64,000 bases of DNA from Cupriavidus necator A5-1. Lineage in GTDB: Bacteria > Pseudomonadota > Gammaproteobacteria > Burkholderiales > Burkholderiaceae. The notes under the pieces were generated by a model, which did no database searches, was not told where the DNA came from, and saw nothing but the letters and a program-made list of their open reading frames with translations. Below, one piece after another: positions 16,660 to 25,596 of the stretch; the first letter of the stretch is position 1, and every line of letters begins with the position of its first letter. The translations under genes and the position numbers were made by a program. The DNA is taken from assembly GCF_000744095.1 (NCBI RefSeq), contig NZ_JQLI01000001.1, positions 124,001-188,000 on the forward strand, in the 5' to 3' direction.

Positions 16660-16814
16660 CCGCGCCCCTCACGCTGCCCGTCGAAGACGCGGGAGATGAG
16701 CGCCAGACTTTTCGCGTCATGGTGGTTGGGCATGGAGGTGGCGAGGCCGACGTGCGAATCCGCCAACGCGGTCAGCGTCTGCGGGCGCGACCCCATGTAA
16801 TAGGCGTAGGTCAA
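16660..16814 (-). pseudogene. Epoxide hydrolase fragment, inverted relative to the next copy
   Basis: The minus strand encodes YAYYMGSRPQTLTALADSHV and then SLALISRVFDGQREG. These are the middle of a bacterial epoxide hydrolase just after the lid region, where RPQTL.GIADSPVGLA is typical. The neighbouring plus-strand gene at 17029-17769 carries its own version of the same segment. No start, nucleophile or C-terminus remains. Confidence 0.65.
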
Positions 16815-17028
16815 AAGGTCGTGGTGGGTTGTCGCGCCTTACGTGCGCGCCAGCGCCTTGCCACCATCAGCTTCGCGGTGAGCGTCTGAACCACCTCACC
16901 GCGTTGGCAGATGGTTTTGGAGCTCATGACCACGGCGCCAATCACAGACGCATCAATACGTTAGCGCTAACAGAGCGCGTCGCCCTGCGCGCGTCGCAGA
17001 CTCTCGCGCTCTTAATCGGAAAATTACC

Positions 17029-17769
17029 ATGTTTATAGTATCGTCAGCGCCAACCCGGCGCAGCCTTCTTGCATCAGCCGCGGCTGTGCTCGGCCTTGTT
17101 TTGGCCACTTCCTTCAGTTACGCGCATGCCGTTCCGGCAGGCTTGCAGGCTCCTCCGGGACTGCTCGGCATCCACACCAACATGCCGGCGACGGTCCCAG
17201 CCAACGTCGACAAGGCGCTCCAGATCGGCGCCCCGGCGCCTGCCGGTCTGTCAGCGGAGGAGAATCGCGCCTATGAGCAGCTCGCCCTTACGTTCAAGGA
17301 AGTGGACTACGCCCGGATAATGGGGTCGCGCCCGCAGACGCTCTACGGCATTGCCGATTCACCCGTTGGCCTCGCCGCCTGGCTTCTCGACCACAATGAT
17401 GGTGATGGCCAGCCGGCCGCGGCGGTAGTCTCGGCTCTGGACCGGACCACGAGCGCCACAGGCGAACTGACGCGTGACGAAATCCTCGACAACATCACGT
17501 TGTACTGGCTGACCAACACCGGAGTCTCTGCATCTCGTCTCTACTGGGAATATAAGGGAGGCTTCTTTAACGCCAAAGGCGTCAAGATCCCGGTGGCAGT
17601 GAGCGTGTTCCCCGGCGAGCAATATCAGGCGCCGCGAAGCTGGACAGAGAACGCGTACTCCAACCTCATCTATTACAACCGAGCTGAGAAAGGCGGCCAC
17701 TTCGCCGCATGGGAGCAGCCTGTGATCTTCGCTCAGGAACTTAGGGCGGCATTCAGGCCGCTGCGCTGA
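17029..17769 (+). CDS. N-terminally deleted epoxide hydrolase joined to an export signal
   Basis: This 246-residue protein starts with a Tat/Sec-like signal (TRRSLLASAAAVLGLVLATS). It then jumps directly into the middle of an epoxide hydrolase (APPGLLGIHTNMP, RPQTLYGIADSPVGLAAWLL) and continues to a normal C-terminus with the catalytic histidine (KGGHFAAWEQP). The EHN domain and the GHDWG-type nucleophile segment that should precede it are missing. The usual length for this secreted family is about 420-430 residues. The frame is open, but catalysis is not expected. Confidence 0.72.
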   Translation: MFIVSSAPTRRSLLASAAAVLGLVLATSFSYAHAVPAGLQAPPGLLGIHTNMPATVPANVDKALQIGAPAPAGLSAEENRAYEQLALTFKEVDYARIMGSRPQTLYGIADSPVGLAAWLLDHNDGDGQPAAAVVSALDRTTSATGELTRDEILDNITLYWLTNTGVSASRLYWEYKGGFFNAKGVKIPVAVSVFPGEQYQAPRSWTENAYSNLIYYNRAEKGGHFAAWEQPVIFAQELRAAFRPLR

Positions 17770-18188
17770 GCTAGTGGACGCCGACGGACTCCCTCCCCGG
17801 CGTCCGCCTCCTCACCCCCAGAATTTCAAAGTGGTGGCGGCAGCCCTTCCGGCGCCGTCCACAGATTAGGAGATTGACCATGTTTGGACCATATTCCCTG
17901 ACGACTCCAGGCCGGAGATGGTGCATGCCGCGCACGAACTCAATGGCTCCCACATATGCCCACGCCATTGTGCCAACGGACGAACTCATCGCGATCAGAG
18001 CCGGGGGATGTGGGAGGGAGCGTGGCGTGAAGTGGACGTAGGCAGGGCGCGAGGTTGCGGAAACTCAGGACCATTTGGACACCGCGAGCGTGCGATGAGG
18101 CGGCCTGAGACAGCGAGCACGACTGTCCGCTTGCGGCTCCGGTGTCCGGAGAGCCGACGATCGAGTTTGATACGTAGGACGTGTGGTT
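17770..18188. other. Stretch without a recognised gene
   Basis: This lies between the truncated epoxide hydrolase and an IS91-type remnant. A short frame begins at ATG 17881 after a GGAG, but it has no recognisable motif and runs about 50 codons. Confidence 0.4.
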
Positions 18189-18537
18189 TCATGTGACGAC
18201 TCGCTGTGGTGGCGGTCCGCGGATGTAGGCACTGCGCGGGATGACCTCAATGATGAGCATCGGTGCACCACAGCGCCGGCAGCGGAAGGGCGTCGGTGCA
18301 GCGAGATCGGTGTCGTCAGGTGGAGCGGTCACCGTAGGCACGACATTCAACAGCTCGTGCGCTTTGGCCAGATTCGCGCGGCGCACCGGATTGGCAAGCA
18401 GGCCATAGTGTCGAATGCGGTGGAAGCCGCCAGGCAGCACGTGCAACAGGAAGCGTCGCATGAACTCATCCACATCCAGCGTCATGGTCTTGTAGCGGGT
18501 GCGCCCTTTGGCCCGGTAGTCCTTCCACGTTCAACGC
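18189..18537 (-). pseudogene. IS91-family transposase C-terminal fragment
   Basis: The minus-strand frame reads WKDYRAKGRTRYKTM, then DEFMRRFLLHVLPGGFHRIR and HYGLLAN. This is the hallmark region of IS91/IS801 Y2-type transposases (LHVLPxGFHRIRHYG). The N-terminal zinc domain and the HUH region are absent. Its 5' end is joined directly to a truncated tyrosine recombinase, so the upstream part of the transposase was lost in a deletion. Confidence 0.8.
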
Positions 18538-18968
18538 CACCACTTCGCTTGCGCGCAGGCCGGCGCCATAGGCGCCGCGAGCGCGGTCTGGTGCTTCAGG
18601 TTCCCAGCGGCAGCCAGCAGTCGGGCGACTTCGTCGGGGCTGAGTACCACCGGCAGGATGCGTGGCACTCGCACCGGACGCATCTTGGCCATGCGTTGGG
18701 CATCGCCGAGGGTCACTTCAAAGAAGAACTTCAATCCGGTGATCGCGGCATTGAGCGAAACCGGAGAGATGCCGTGATCAACCAGATGGAGTTGTTAGCG
18801 CCGTAGGTCTTCGGTACTGGCCGTGTCGGGAGAGGCGCCGAGAAAGACCCTGAACTGACGCACGGCGCGAATGTATTGGGTCTGGGTCTTGTCCGCGAGC
18901 CTGCGCATCCGCATGTCTTCGATCATGCGCTGGCGTAGCGGGCTGATGGTAGGCGTCGCGACTGACAT
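18538..18968 (-). pseudogene. IS91-associated tyrosine recombinase/integrase remnant
   Basis: From ATG 18968 the minus strand reads MSVATPTISPLRQRM, then a SAM-like N-terminal domain (TQTQYIRAVRQFRVFLGASP). An in-frame TAA interrupts DLRR*QLHLVDHG, where a tyrosine codon is expected. It continues LKFFFEVTL, RVPRILPVVLSPDEVARLL and YGAGLRASEVVALNV. The catalytic C-terminal half (R..HxxR..Y) is missing because the sequence joins the transposase fragment at 18537/18538. It is inactive. Confidence 0.78.
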
Positions 18969-19082
18969 GGCTGTGCTCCTGTCGAGGTTCGAGGCGAATT
19001 GCCTCGGTCCTCAACATAGGAAACAGCGCTGGCGGTTAAGTCACTTCGCGCTTGGCCGGAGGGTTACCGCGCGAGCGGTTTA

Positions 19083-19646
19083 GTGTACGCCTGTGAGGGC
19101 GTGCAATCTGCGGGGTGAAAGTCCCCGCCGGAGTTGGCCACAGCTCCGTAGCTGAAGGTAACTGCGTCGTCGCGAGGCGGGGTGGGGAGTAACCGGAAGC
19201 GAACTGTCGGTCCGTAGGTTAACGAACCTGTTTCGGCGGGGTATGGCGGCGAGCCCGCACTAAAGTGGCGAAGCTTGGAAGTAACACAGCACGCTGTTGT
19301 GGCGGATAAAGCGGTGCGGTGGCGTACCACGTGGTTGAGGACGGAACGATGGGACGGTAGCACGAAGCAAGCGGGGAGACCTGCCGGCGAGGTGAACGCT
19401 GGCAGGAGTCAGAGTCCCGATAGTACTGCACACGGAAGCGTAAAGCCGTGGAGACCTGCGTCAGAGCAAAAGGCGCACTAGGGAAGCGGGGCAGGAAAGT
19501 TGATAGCAGAAGATCGGAAGGAAGCAGAGATGAAGATCGAAGCATCGCCAGTGTCGAAAACGACTAGACGAGATGCAAACGCGCTGGGAAGCTGCGTGCA
19601 GCGGAAATTCGCGTCAGCTTCAATCTGGACGGACGCTATGTTGGCT
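19083..19646 (+). mobile_element. Group II intron fragment (ribozyme 5' domains plus start of maturase)
   Basis: The plus strand carries a structured segment starting near GTGTACGCCTG, with GGGGTGAAAGTCCCC and CCGTAGGTTAACGAACCTG, which I recognise as group II intron domain I-type sequence. It leads into an open frame at ATG 19530 (after GGAAGGAAG) encoding ASPVSKTTRRDANALG and ASIWTDAMLAA, the start of a group II intron reverse transcriptase. The frame is abandoned after about 40 codons, just where the amidase gene ends. Domains V and VI and the RT core are absent, so the intron is dead. The 5' boundary is approximate. Confidence 0.68.
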
Positions 19647-19657
19647 GCTCATAGTTG

Positions 19658-21133
19658 CTATGTCATCTCGTTGACGATTGACCCCGCCCATACCGGTGGC
19701 CGCTGTCCGCGCCAGGGACATGCCGCCTCCAATTGTGCAGCGAGACGGAACAGTGTGTCCTCCCGTCCAAAGCTGGCCATGAAATGCGACCCGATCGGCA
19801 GACCCGTTTGCGGGTCGATGGAAAGCGGCACCGACATTGCCGGTGTCCCGGTTACGTTCGATAGCGCTGTAAACGGTGACTGGTTGAAAACGTGGGCGAT
19901 CCAGCCGAGCCCATCGACGGATGTTTCCACCCGGTTGTAGTCGCCAATGCGAGGTGGAAGTGCGGGTAGTGTCGGCGTCAACAGAATATCGTAGTCACCG
20001 AAGAACCACCCCAGCGCCCGTGTGACCGTGTTCCTAATCTGCAATGCCGACAGTAGGTCTACGGCGCCAATCTGGCTTCCGTATCGATAGAGCGCCAGCG
20101 TTGCAGGTTCGAGGTGGTTTTCATCCACGCTCCGACCGGTGGCGGCGGCAATCCCGTTGATCCGGAACGTCGCGTTGGCGGCCCAGATTTGCGCATTGCA
20201 TTGCACGAAGGTGTCCCAGCTTACACCGAGATCTGGCACGACTTCTTGCACATGATGACCCAGCGACTCAAGGATCCTGGCCACCTTGCTCAAGGCATTG
20301 GCAACCCCCGTGTTGGTGCGTGCGCCATTCAATGGGTTCGTCATGAACCCGATCTTCAGGCTTCCCGGTGGCTGCTGGGTCTCCCACAGATAGCTGGCAT
20401 TGGGCGGTGCAGTGTAGTAAGGCTCGCCCACACCGCCGCCGTGGATGCCATCAAGCAGCGCTGCACTATCGCGCACGGATCGGCTCACGGCAAAATGCAC
20501 GCCCAGACCATTCCATACTTCGTCTACAAAGGGGCCGTTGGACACCCGTCCCCTGGTTGGCTTCAGGCCGAAGAGTCCATTGAACGAGGCAGGCACCCTG
20601 ATCGACCCGCCTCCGTCCGTCGCATGCGCAATGGGAACGATACCGGCGGCAACCGCCGCGGCCGCGCCGCCGCTCGAACCGCCCGCGCCATGCTGCAGAC
20701 TCCAGGGATTCCTCGTCGGACCGTACAGCACGGGTTCGGTCGTCGTGCTGACCGCGAGTTCCGGTATGGTTGTTCGTCCAAGCGTAATCAAGCCTGCCTG
20801 GCGGAAGCGCGTCATGACGTATGAGTCTGCCTTTGCGACGGTTCCGATCGCCAGACGACTGCACATTTCGCTCCTGCGTCCCTGCATGGCGACGCCGAGA
20901 TCCTTGAGGAGAAACGGCACGCCGCCGAGCGGCCTCTGATCGGGGCTTACGGTGCCGGCCGACTGTATGTCCACCTCTTCGGGCCAGTAATCGAGTACAG
21001 CATTTACGTGGGGATTGACCGCCTCGATGGCAGCCAATGCGGCCTTCGCAACTTCCGTTGCTGTCACTTCTCTTGCTGCGATGAGGTGATGCAAGCCCAT
21101 GCCGTCAAGGGCAGCGTATTCGGCGAGCTTCAT
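19658..21133 (-). CDS. Amidase (amidase-signature family)
   Basis: This 491-residue protein has the Ser-cisSer-Lys machinery. The lysine is in PFLLKDLGVAMQG, the cis-serine in QHGAGGSSGGAAAAVAAGIV and the nucleophile in HATDGGGSIRVPASFNGLFG, which continues into the expected GLKPTRGRVS. Length and motif order match aryl/aliphatic amidases and 6-aminohexanoate-cyclic-dimer-hydrolase-like enzymes. It lies downstream of an MFS permease and an M20 amidohydrolase on the same strand, suggesting cleavage of an imported amide. The exact substrate is unknown. Confidence 0.88.
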   Translation of the reverse strand: MKLAEYAALDGMGLHHLIAAREVTATEVAKAALAAIEAVNPHVNAVLDYWPEEVDIQSAGTVSPDQRPLGGVPFLLKDLGVAMQGRRSEMCSRLAIGTVAKADSYVMTRFRQAGLITLGRTTIPELAVSTTTEPVLYGPTRNPWSLQHGAGGSSGGAAAAVAAGIVPIAHATDGGGSIRVPASFNGLFGLKPTRGRVSNGPFVDEVWNGLGVHFAVSRSVRDSAALLDGIHGGGVGEPYYTAPPNASYLWETQQPPGSLKIGFMTNPLNGARTNTGVANALSKVARILESLGHHVQEVVPDLGVSWDTFVQCNAQIWAANATFRINGIAAATGRSVDENHLEPATLALYRYGSQIGAVDLLSALQIRNTVTRALGWFFGDYDILLTPTLPALPPRIGDYNRVETSVDGLGWIAHVFNQSPFTALSNVTGTPAMSVPLSIDPQTGLPIGSHFMASFGREDTLFRLAAQLEAACPWRGQRPPVWAGSIVNEMT

Positions 21134-21300
21134 TCGGATGTTCCTTTTCAGCGAGACATCAGGAAGGTGCGCGGCGCCAGGTTGCGCGCCCTGTCTGGTT
21201 TGACGGGAGGCAATGAAGGACGTTCGTCACACATCCTGCTCCCCGGATGCCTAATTATTGAGTGGCTACCGGCATGCACGATCACTGGTCAGAGGGCGAT

Positions 21301-22647
21301 TCACTTCGCTCGATGCATGCCAGCAGTGATGGTCGGCTCCTGGTGAAGCGTGGCATCGGTCCCAGGCTTCAAGCGCAGGAGTAGGAAGATGACTGCGCAC
21401 GCCAGCAACATTGCTGCCATCAGCAGGAAGCCGGGGTAGACGCTGCCGGTCATGGATTTCGACCAACCGATGATGCTTGGGCCGAAGAAGCCGCCAGACA
21501 GGCCAATTGTATTGATCAGGGCGATGGCTCCGGCCCGTGCATCTCCCTTTATGTACTCGGCCGGAACGGCCCAGAAGACGATATTGGCCATCCACATCAG
21601 GCCGGTAGCAACAGTTATGCATGCCAGTGTCACTGCGAAATTGCCGTCGGCAAGGTACCAGCCAATGAAACAAAGGCAGCTTATGACGGCCGGCACGGCG
21701 ATGTGATGTCGACGCTCCTGACGCTTGTCGGAACTACGGCCGCCGAAGAAGATGGCAAACGCCGCGGCCACATAAGGGATGGCCGCATACCATCCGAGTG
21801 CCTGCGTGCTGGTAACGCCAGTGGACTTAATGATCGTCGGCAGCCAGAAACTCAACGCGTAGATCGGCGCGATGATGCACAGATAGCCAGCCGCCAGCAC
21901 ATACACCTTGGGATCACGCAGTACAGTGAGGAACGATTCGTGCCGCCGGTCCACGGTCGTGGTCGTTTCCGCGGCCAGCATGTGTTTCTCCGCCTCGTTG
22001 AGCCATTTCGCATTGGACGGGCCATCGGCGAGCAGGAAGTAGGCCGCGACGCCGAGCACAAGGGTGGGGGCTCCTTCAATGAGAAACATCCATTGCCATC
22101 CGGCGAGATTGCCCGTGCCGGCGAAAGCCGTCATGATCCATGCGGACAGCGGGCCACCAACAATTCCGCTGAACGGGCCTGCAAGCCAAACCATCGAGAT
22201 TGCCCCGGCTATGCGGGTGGGACCATACCAGCGCGATAGGTAGAACAGTACGCCCGGCGCGAAGCCTGCTTCGAAGACGCCCAGCAGAAAGCGCAAGACG
22301 TAAAAGACAGGGACGCTGCTGACGAACATCATGCACATCGAGGTAATACCCCAGAGCACCATGATGCGGCTGAATGTGAGCCGAGCGCCAACCCTGGGTA
22401 GCAGCAAATTGCTTGGTACCTCGAACAGGACGTAGCCCACGAAGAATATCCCGGCCCCGATGCCATAGGCGGCGTCGGAGAAACCGAGGTCGCTCTGCAT
22501 CTGAAGCTTTGCAAAACCTACGTTGACTCTGTCCAGGTAGGCGAACAGGAACCCGATGAACAGCAATGGCAGTAGATGCAGATCTATCTTTCGATAGAGG
22601 GACACACCGTCCGTCCCGCTCTCTGAAATACGGTCTTTCCGAGACAC
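21301..22647 (-). CDS. MFS transporter, anion:cation symporter (ACS) type
   Basis: Translation most likely starts at GTG 22647, preceded by AGGAGAGG with 7-base spacing, giving 448 residues. An ATG at 22743 would add an unlikely 32-residue extension. Twelve hydrophobic segments are apparent. The N-terminal ACS signature LLFIGFLFAYLDRVNVGFAK and the LLGVFEAGFAPGVLFYLSRWY loop place it with phthalate/glucarate-type organic anion permeases. It sits between an amidase and an amidohydrolase, so it probably imports their substrate. Confidence 0.87.
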   Translation of the reverse strand: MSRKDRISESGTDGVSLYRKIDLHLLPLLFIGFLFAYLDRVNVGFAKLQMQSDLGFSDAAYGIGAGIFFVGYVLFEVPSNLLLPRVGARLTFSRIMVLWGITSMCMMFVSSVPVFYVLRFLLGVFEAGFAPGVLFYLSRWYGPTRIAGAISMVWLAGPFSGIVGGPLSAWIMTAFAGTGNLAGWQWMFLIEGAPTLVLGVAAYFLLADGPSNAKWLNEAEKHMLAAETTTTVDRRHESFLTVLRDPKVYVLAAGYLCIIAPIYALSFWLPTIIKSTGVTSTQALGWYAAIPYVAAAFAIFFGGRSSDKRQERRHHIAVPAVISCLCFIGWYLADGNFAVTLACITVATGLMWMANIVFWAVPAEYIKGDARAGAIALINTIGLSGGFFGPSIIGWSKSMTGSVYPGFLLMAAMLLACAVIFLLLRLKPGTDATLHQEPTITAGMHRAK

Positions 22648-22838
22648 AGACCTCTCCTTTGGTTGGTATGTATGGCCTTGCCACGCGTGCGCACCGACAC
22701 CAGGCGGTGCAGTCGAAATGATCCTCGCGCAATTGCTTGGCAAGTTCGCTTCATGTCGACCAGCACTTCCCGGTAGCGGTGCGTCCGATGGCTGCCCGTG
22801 TGCGGTGGGCCAGGGCGCGATGCGGCAGTTGGAACTGC

Positions 22839-24113
22839 TTATAGTTGTGCGGACATGATCGCCAGCATGGCGTCACAGAGGACCTGCGCCCCGGCTGCGA
22901 CATCAACCTCGCGCGCGTTCTCGGCCTCGTTGTGGCTGATGCCTTTTTCGCAAGGCACGAAGATCATTCCGGTGGGAATATGCTCTGCGGTGTACTTGGC
23001 GTCGTGGGTTGCGCCGGAAACGATGTCCAGGAATTTCATGGCCCGACCACCCGCGGCGTTGCGCACGGTTGCCACCACGCGATCGTCGAACGTTACCGGC
23101 GTGGACCTCAGCAGAACCTTCGCTGACACCGGGCAACCTTCGACCTCGCCGGCGCAAAGTTGAAGGATCTTCTCATCGGCGCGCAGCAGGAAATCTGGGT
23201 CGGGATGTCGCAGATCGATATTGAATGTCACCCTTCCTGGCACGGTGTTGGGCGATCCCGGATAAACCTCCAGCCTTCCGACGGTGAAGCGCAGGATATC
23301 CTCGGGGTCGTCCATCGCCGCGCGAATGCGTGCGATGAGCGTGGTGGCGGCCACCAATGCGTCCTTGCGATGCCGCAGAGGCGTGGTGCCCGCGTGGGCC
23401 TCGGCGCCTAGCAACTGGATTTCGTAGGCATGAAGGCCTTGAATGCCGGTTACAACTCCCACGTCGCATGCCTGGCTCTCAAGTACAGGGCCCTGCTCGA
23501 TGTGGGCTTCGATATAGGCAAAGCCGCTCATGTCAAGCGCGCGCGTCTCCAGCACCGGTAACTCCGCAAGCTGAATCTTCAGCGCGTCTTGCACATCGAT
23601 GCCGTCGACGTCCTTGATCGCCAATGCATCGGCCAGCGGCAGCGCGCCGGCCGCAACTGCGGAGCCCATCGTTGGTGGGGGAAATCTTGAGCCCTCCTCG
23701 TTCATCCACACAATGAGTTCGAGCGGGCGTTCGGTCTCGATGCCGTGGTCGTCGAGCGTCTCGAGCACTTCGAGACCTGCGAGCACGCCATAGACGCCAT
23801 CGAACTTGCCCCCGGTTGGTTGCGAATCGAGATGGGAACCTGTCAGGACCGGGCTAAGGTCCGGGCTCTTTCCGGGGCGGCGGATAAACAGATTGCCGAT
23901 GGGGTCGATCGAGGCCTGATAGCCTCGGCAGGATGCCCATTGGAGCAATAGCATCCTGCCCCGGGTGTCCTCCGTGGTGAGCGCCTGGCGGTTGACGCCG
24001 CCCTTGGCTGTGGCGCCGATGTCCGCCATGGCGCAGATATGTTCCCAGAGTCTCTGGCTGTTGATGCGAGGGCCGACGGGGGTAAGTGAGCGGATAGAAT
24101 TGAGGGCGTTCAT
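22839..24113 (-). CDS. M20-family Zn-dependent amidohydrolase (allantoate/N-carbamoyl-amino-acid hydrolase type)
   Basis: This 424-residue protein has the two-metal site of the HyuC/AllC group: LTGSHLDSQPTGGKFDGVYG, WMNEEGSRF, AHIEQGPVLES and SGATHDAKY, in the right order and spacing. Family members cleave N-carbamoyl or ureido groups. It is the first gene of the leftward set amidohydrolase, MFS permease, amidase. Its start lies 44 bases from a perfect palindrome that probably binds the divergent XRE-cupin regulator. Confidence 0.88.
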   Translation of the reverse strand: MNALNSIRSLTPVGPRINSQRLWEHICAMADIGATAKGGVNRQALTTEDTRGRMLLLQWASCRGYQASIDPIGNLFIRRPGKSPDLSPVLTGSHLDSQPTGGKFDGVYGVLAGLEVLETLDDHGIETERPLELIVWMNEEGSRFPPPTMGSAVAAGALPLADALAIKDVDGIDVQDALKIQLAELPVLETRALDMSGFAYIEAHIEQGPVLESQACDVGVVTGIQGLHAYEIQLLGAEAHAGTTPLRHRKDALVAATTLIARIRAAMDDPEDILRFTVGRLEVYPGSPNTVPGRVTFNIDLRHPDPDFLLRADEKILQLCAGEVEGCPVSAKVLLRSTPVTFDDRVVATVRNAAGGRAMKFLDIVSGATHDAKYTAEHIPTGMIFVPCEKGISHNEAENAREVDVAAGAQVLCDAMLAIMSAQL

Positions 24114-24156
24114 CTGGCTGTCTGCCTTGTTTCGTTGCGAGCCAGTTTGCCCAGTC

Positions 24157-24193
24157 GATTCCTGTTAGTCAAGTCACTTGACTAACAGGAATC
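24157..24193. promoter_or_regulatory. Perfect 37-bp palindrome, probable operator
   Basis: Two 18-base arms, GATTCCTGTTAGTCAAGT (24157-24174) and its exact complement (24176-24193), flank a single C at 24175. It lies between the M20 hydrolase (start 24113, minus) and the XRE-cupin gene (start 24298, plus), where one site could serve both promoters. There is no T-tract, so it is not a terminator. Binding by the adjacent regulator is inferred. Confidence 0.75.
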
Positions 24194-24278
24194 TTGCTGT
24201 CATAAATAGTGATGCGGGGACGACTTCAAGTGCGTTTGCCGGAAAATGCGCTTATACTTCACATTTGGCGCGGCCGAA

Positions 24279-24284
24279 TATAAT
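24279..24284 (+). promoter_or_regulatory. TATAAT -10 box close to the XRE-cupin start codon
   Basis: A perfect TATAAT ends 13 bases before the ATG at 24298, and no Shine-Dalgarno sequence lies between. If used, the mRNA would be leaderless or nearly so. The -35 (ACTTCA at 17-bp spacing) is poor, which fits activator-dependent or regulated transcription. Confidence 0.45.
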
Positions 24285-24297
24285 CGTTGTGTAATTT

Positions 24298-24885
24298 ATG
24301 GAAAATACCGGACTAAATCAAGAAATTATTATCGGAGGCCGGTTGAAGCATGCCAGACTTAATCTCAAACTGAGTTTGCGCCAGCTAGCCGAAAAGGTCG
24401 GATGTACCGAAAGTTTCCTTTCGAAAGTTGAAAATAACAAAGTACGACCTTCGCTTCCGATGATTCACAAGATCGCCGTGAATCTAGGGATCAGCGTTGC
24501 CAGACTGTTTGCGGAAGAGGGGGATGCGTCAGGCGTTGTCACTGTGATGCGCGAGGGGCAGCGGCAGGTTCTACGTACCGAGCATAAACGCGCGGGGAAC
24601 GGCGTCACTTTGGAAACCCTGGTTCCCAATCATCTGTGCACGTTGCTGGAGGTGAATATTCACCATATACCGGTCGGCACCTCGTCCCAGGGGTATCTGG
24701 AACACCAGGGCGAGGAGATGGGCTACGTGCTGGAAGGAGAGCTCGAGTTGACCGTGGAGAGCCAGATAGCGATCGTGAGGAAAGGCGATTCTTTCTTCTT
24801 TCTTTCGCATCTTCCTCACGGCTACAGGAATATCGGCCTTGTCGATGCCCGGGTGCTATGGGTCAATACTCCACAAAGCTTCTAG
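24298..24885 (+). CDS. XRE-family regulator with C-terminal cupin sensor domain
   Basis: This 195-residue protein has an N-terminal XRE helix-turn-helix (RLKHARLNLKLSLRQLAEKV, then VGCTESFLSKVENNK) at about 13-55. A cupin_2 fold covers 115-190, with HHIPVGTS, EEMGYVLEGELELTV and HLPHGYRNIG. This PuuR-like architecture senses a small metabolite and controls adjacent catabolic genes. It is divergent from the amidohydrolase-permease-amidase set and has a perfect palindrome in the shared promoter region. Confidence 0.9.
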   Translation: MENTGLNQEIIIGGRLKHARLNLKLSLRQLAEKVGCTESFLSKVENNKVRPSLPMIHKIAVNLGISVARLFAEEGDASGVVTVMREGQRQVLRTEHKRAGNGVTLETLVPNHLCTLLEVNIHHIPVGTSSQGYLEHQGEEMGYVLEGELELTVESQIAIVRKGDSFFFLSHLPHGYRNIGLVDARVLWVNTPQSF

Positions 24886-25596
24886 AATTTCCCCCCCGGT
24901 GACAGCCGGCCGCTCCGAATTTGTTGCCGTTGGCTGGTGCTTTGCAAGCAGTCGCGCGAGGTTGTTCCTGATGCGGGGAAGCGAATGCGCGGTACCTTCG
25001 GCTCTCATTTCCTCACCCTGATGCCCGAGGGGGTTGTCGCCGATGATTTGGCTAGCGGCAAGTTGTGGCACAATTTGGCGTTGCAGCATGAAGCACCCAT
25101 GCCGGTTAATGCGATAACGGAGACGAGTTCGATTGCCTGAGCAGGAGCGACGCTTATCGAGTTCCGTCGCGAGCAGTTTGAATAGTTGAATGGTCCCTAG
25201 CCGGACCAAATCGGTCATTGCGGTGCGCCTGCTTGACTGACTCAAATTGGCCGACCTCGGTCAAGTAAGGCATGGCGCGGGGTCGACTCCACCCGCCCCC
25301 GGATTGGCTGCACGTTGCGCTTTCATGGATTAGATCGCCCGTCGGTTGCGTGCAGCATTGGATACATCACTGTCGACTTTTCCGGCCGCTGTCAACGCCG
25401 CGCACTCCGCGAGAGTTAATGGAGACGAGCCCGACGCATGTCCGTAACGCTCTCGCGCGCTCATGTCTGTGTGGTCGCTTTTTGCACGTCTTTCCCGGGC
25501 TGAGGATCGCAATTCTCGGCCAATGCCTGGTCCGTGGCCGGATTCCGCGCAAGCGTTTTTTCATGTCGTTGTTTCACCCTGATCTGGGAGCAGCCA
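24886..25596. other. Stretch without a recognised gene
   Basis: About 700 bases lie between the XRE-cupin gene and the DUF3761-like gene. A 129-codon minus-strand frame (24856-25245) overlaps the end of the regulator gene and has no domain signal, so I do not call it. Confidence 0.45.

Noticed and set aside
24856..25245. A 129-codon minus-strand open frame
   Set aside because: It overlaps the end of the XRE-cupin gene, has no start signal and no recognisable domain.
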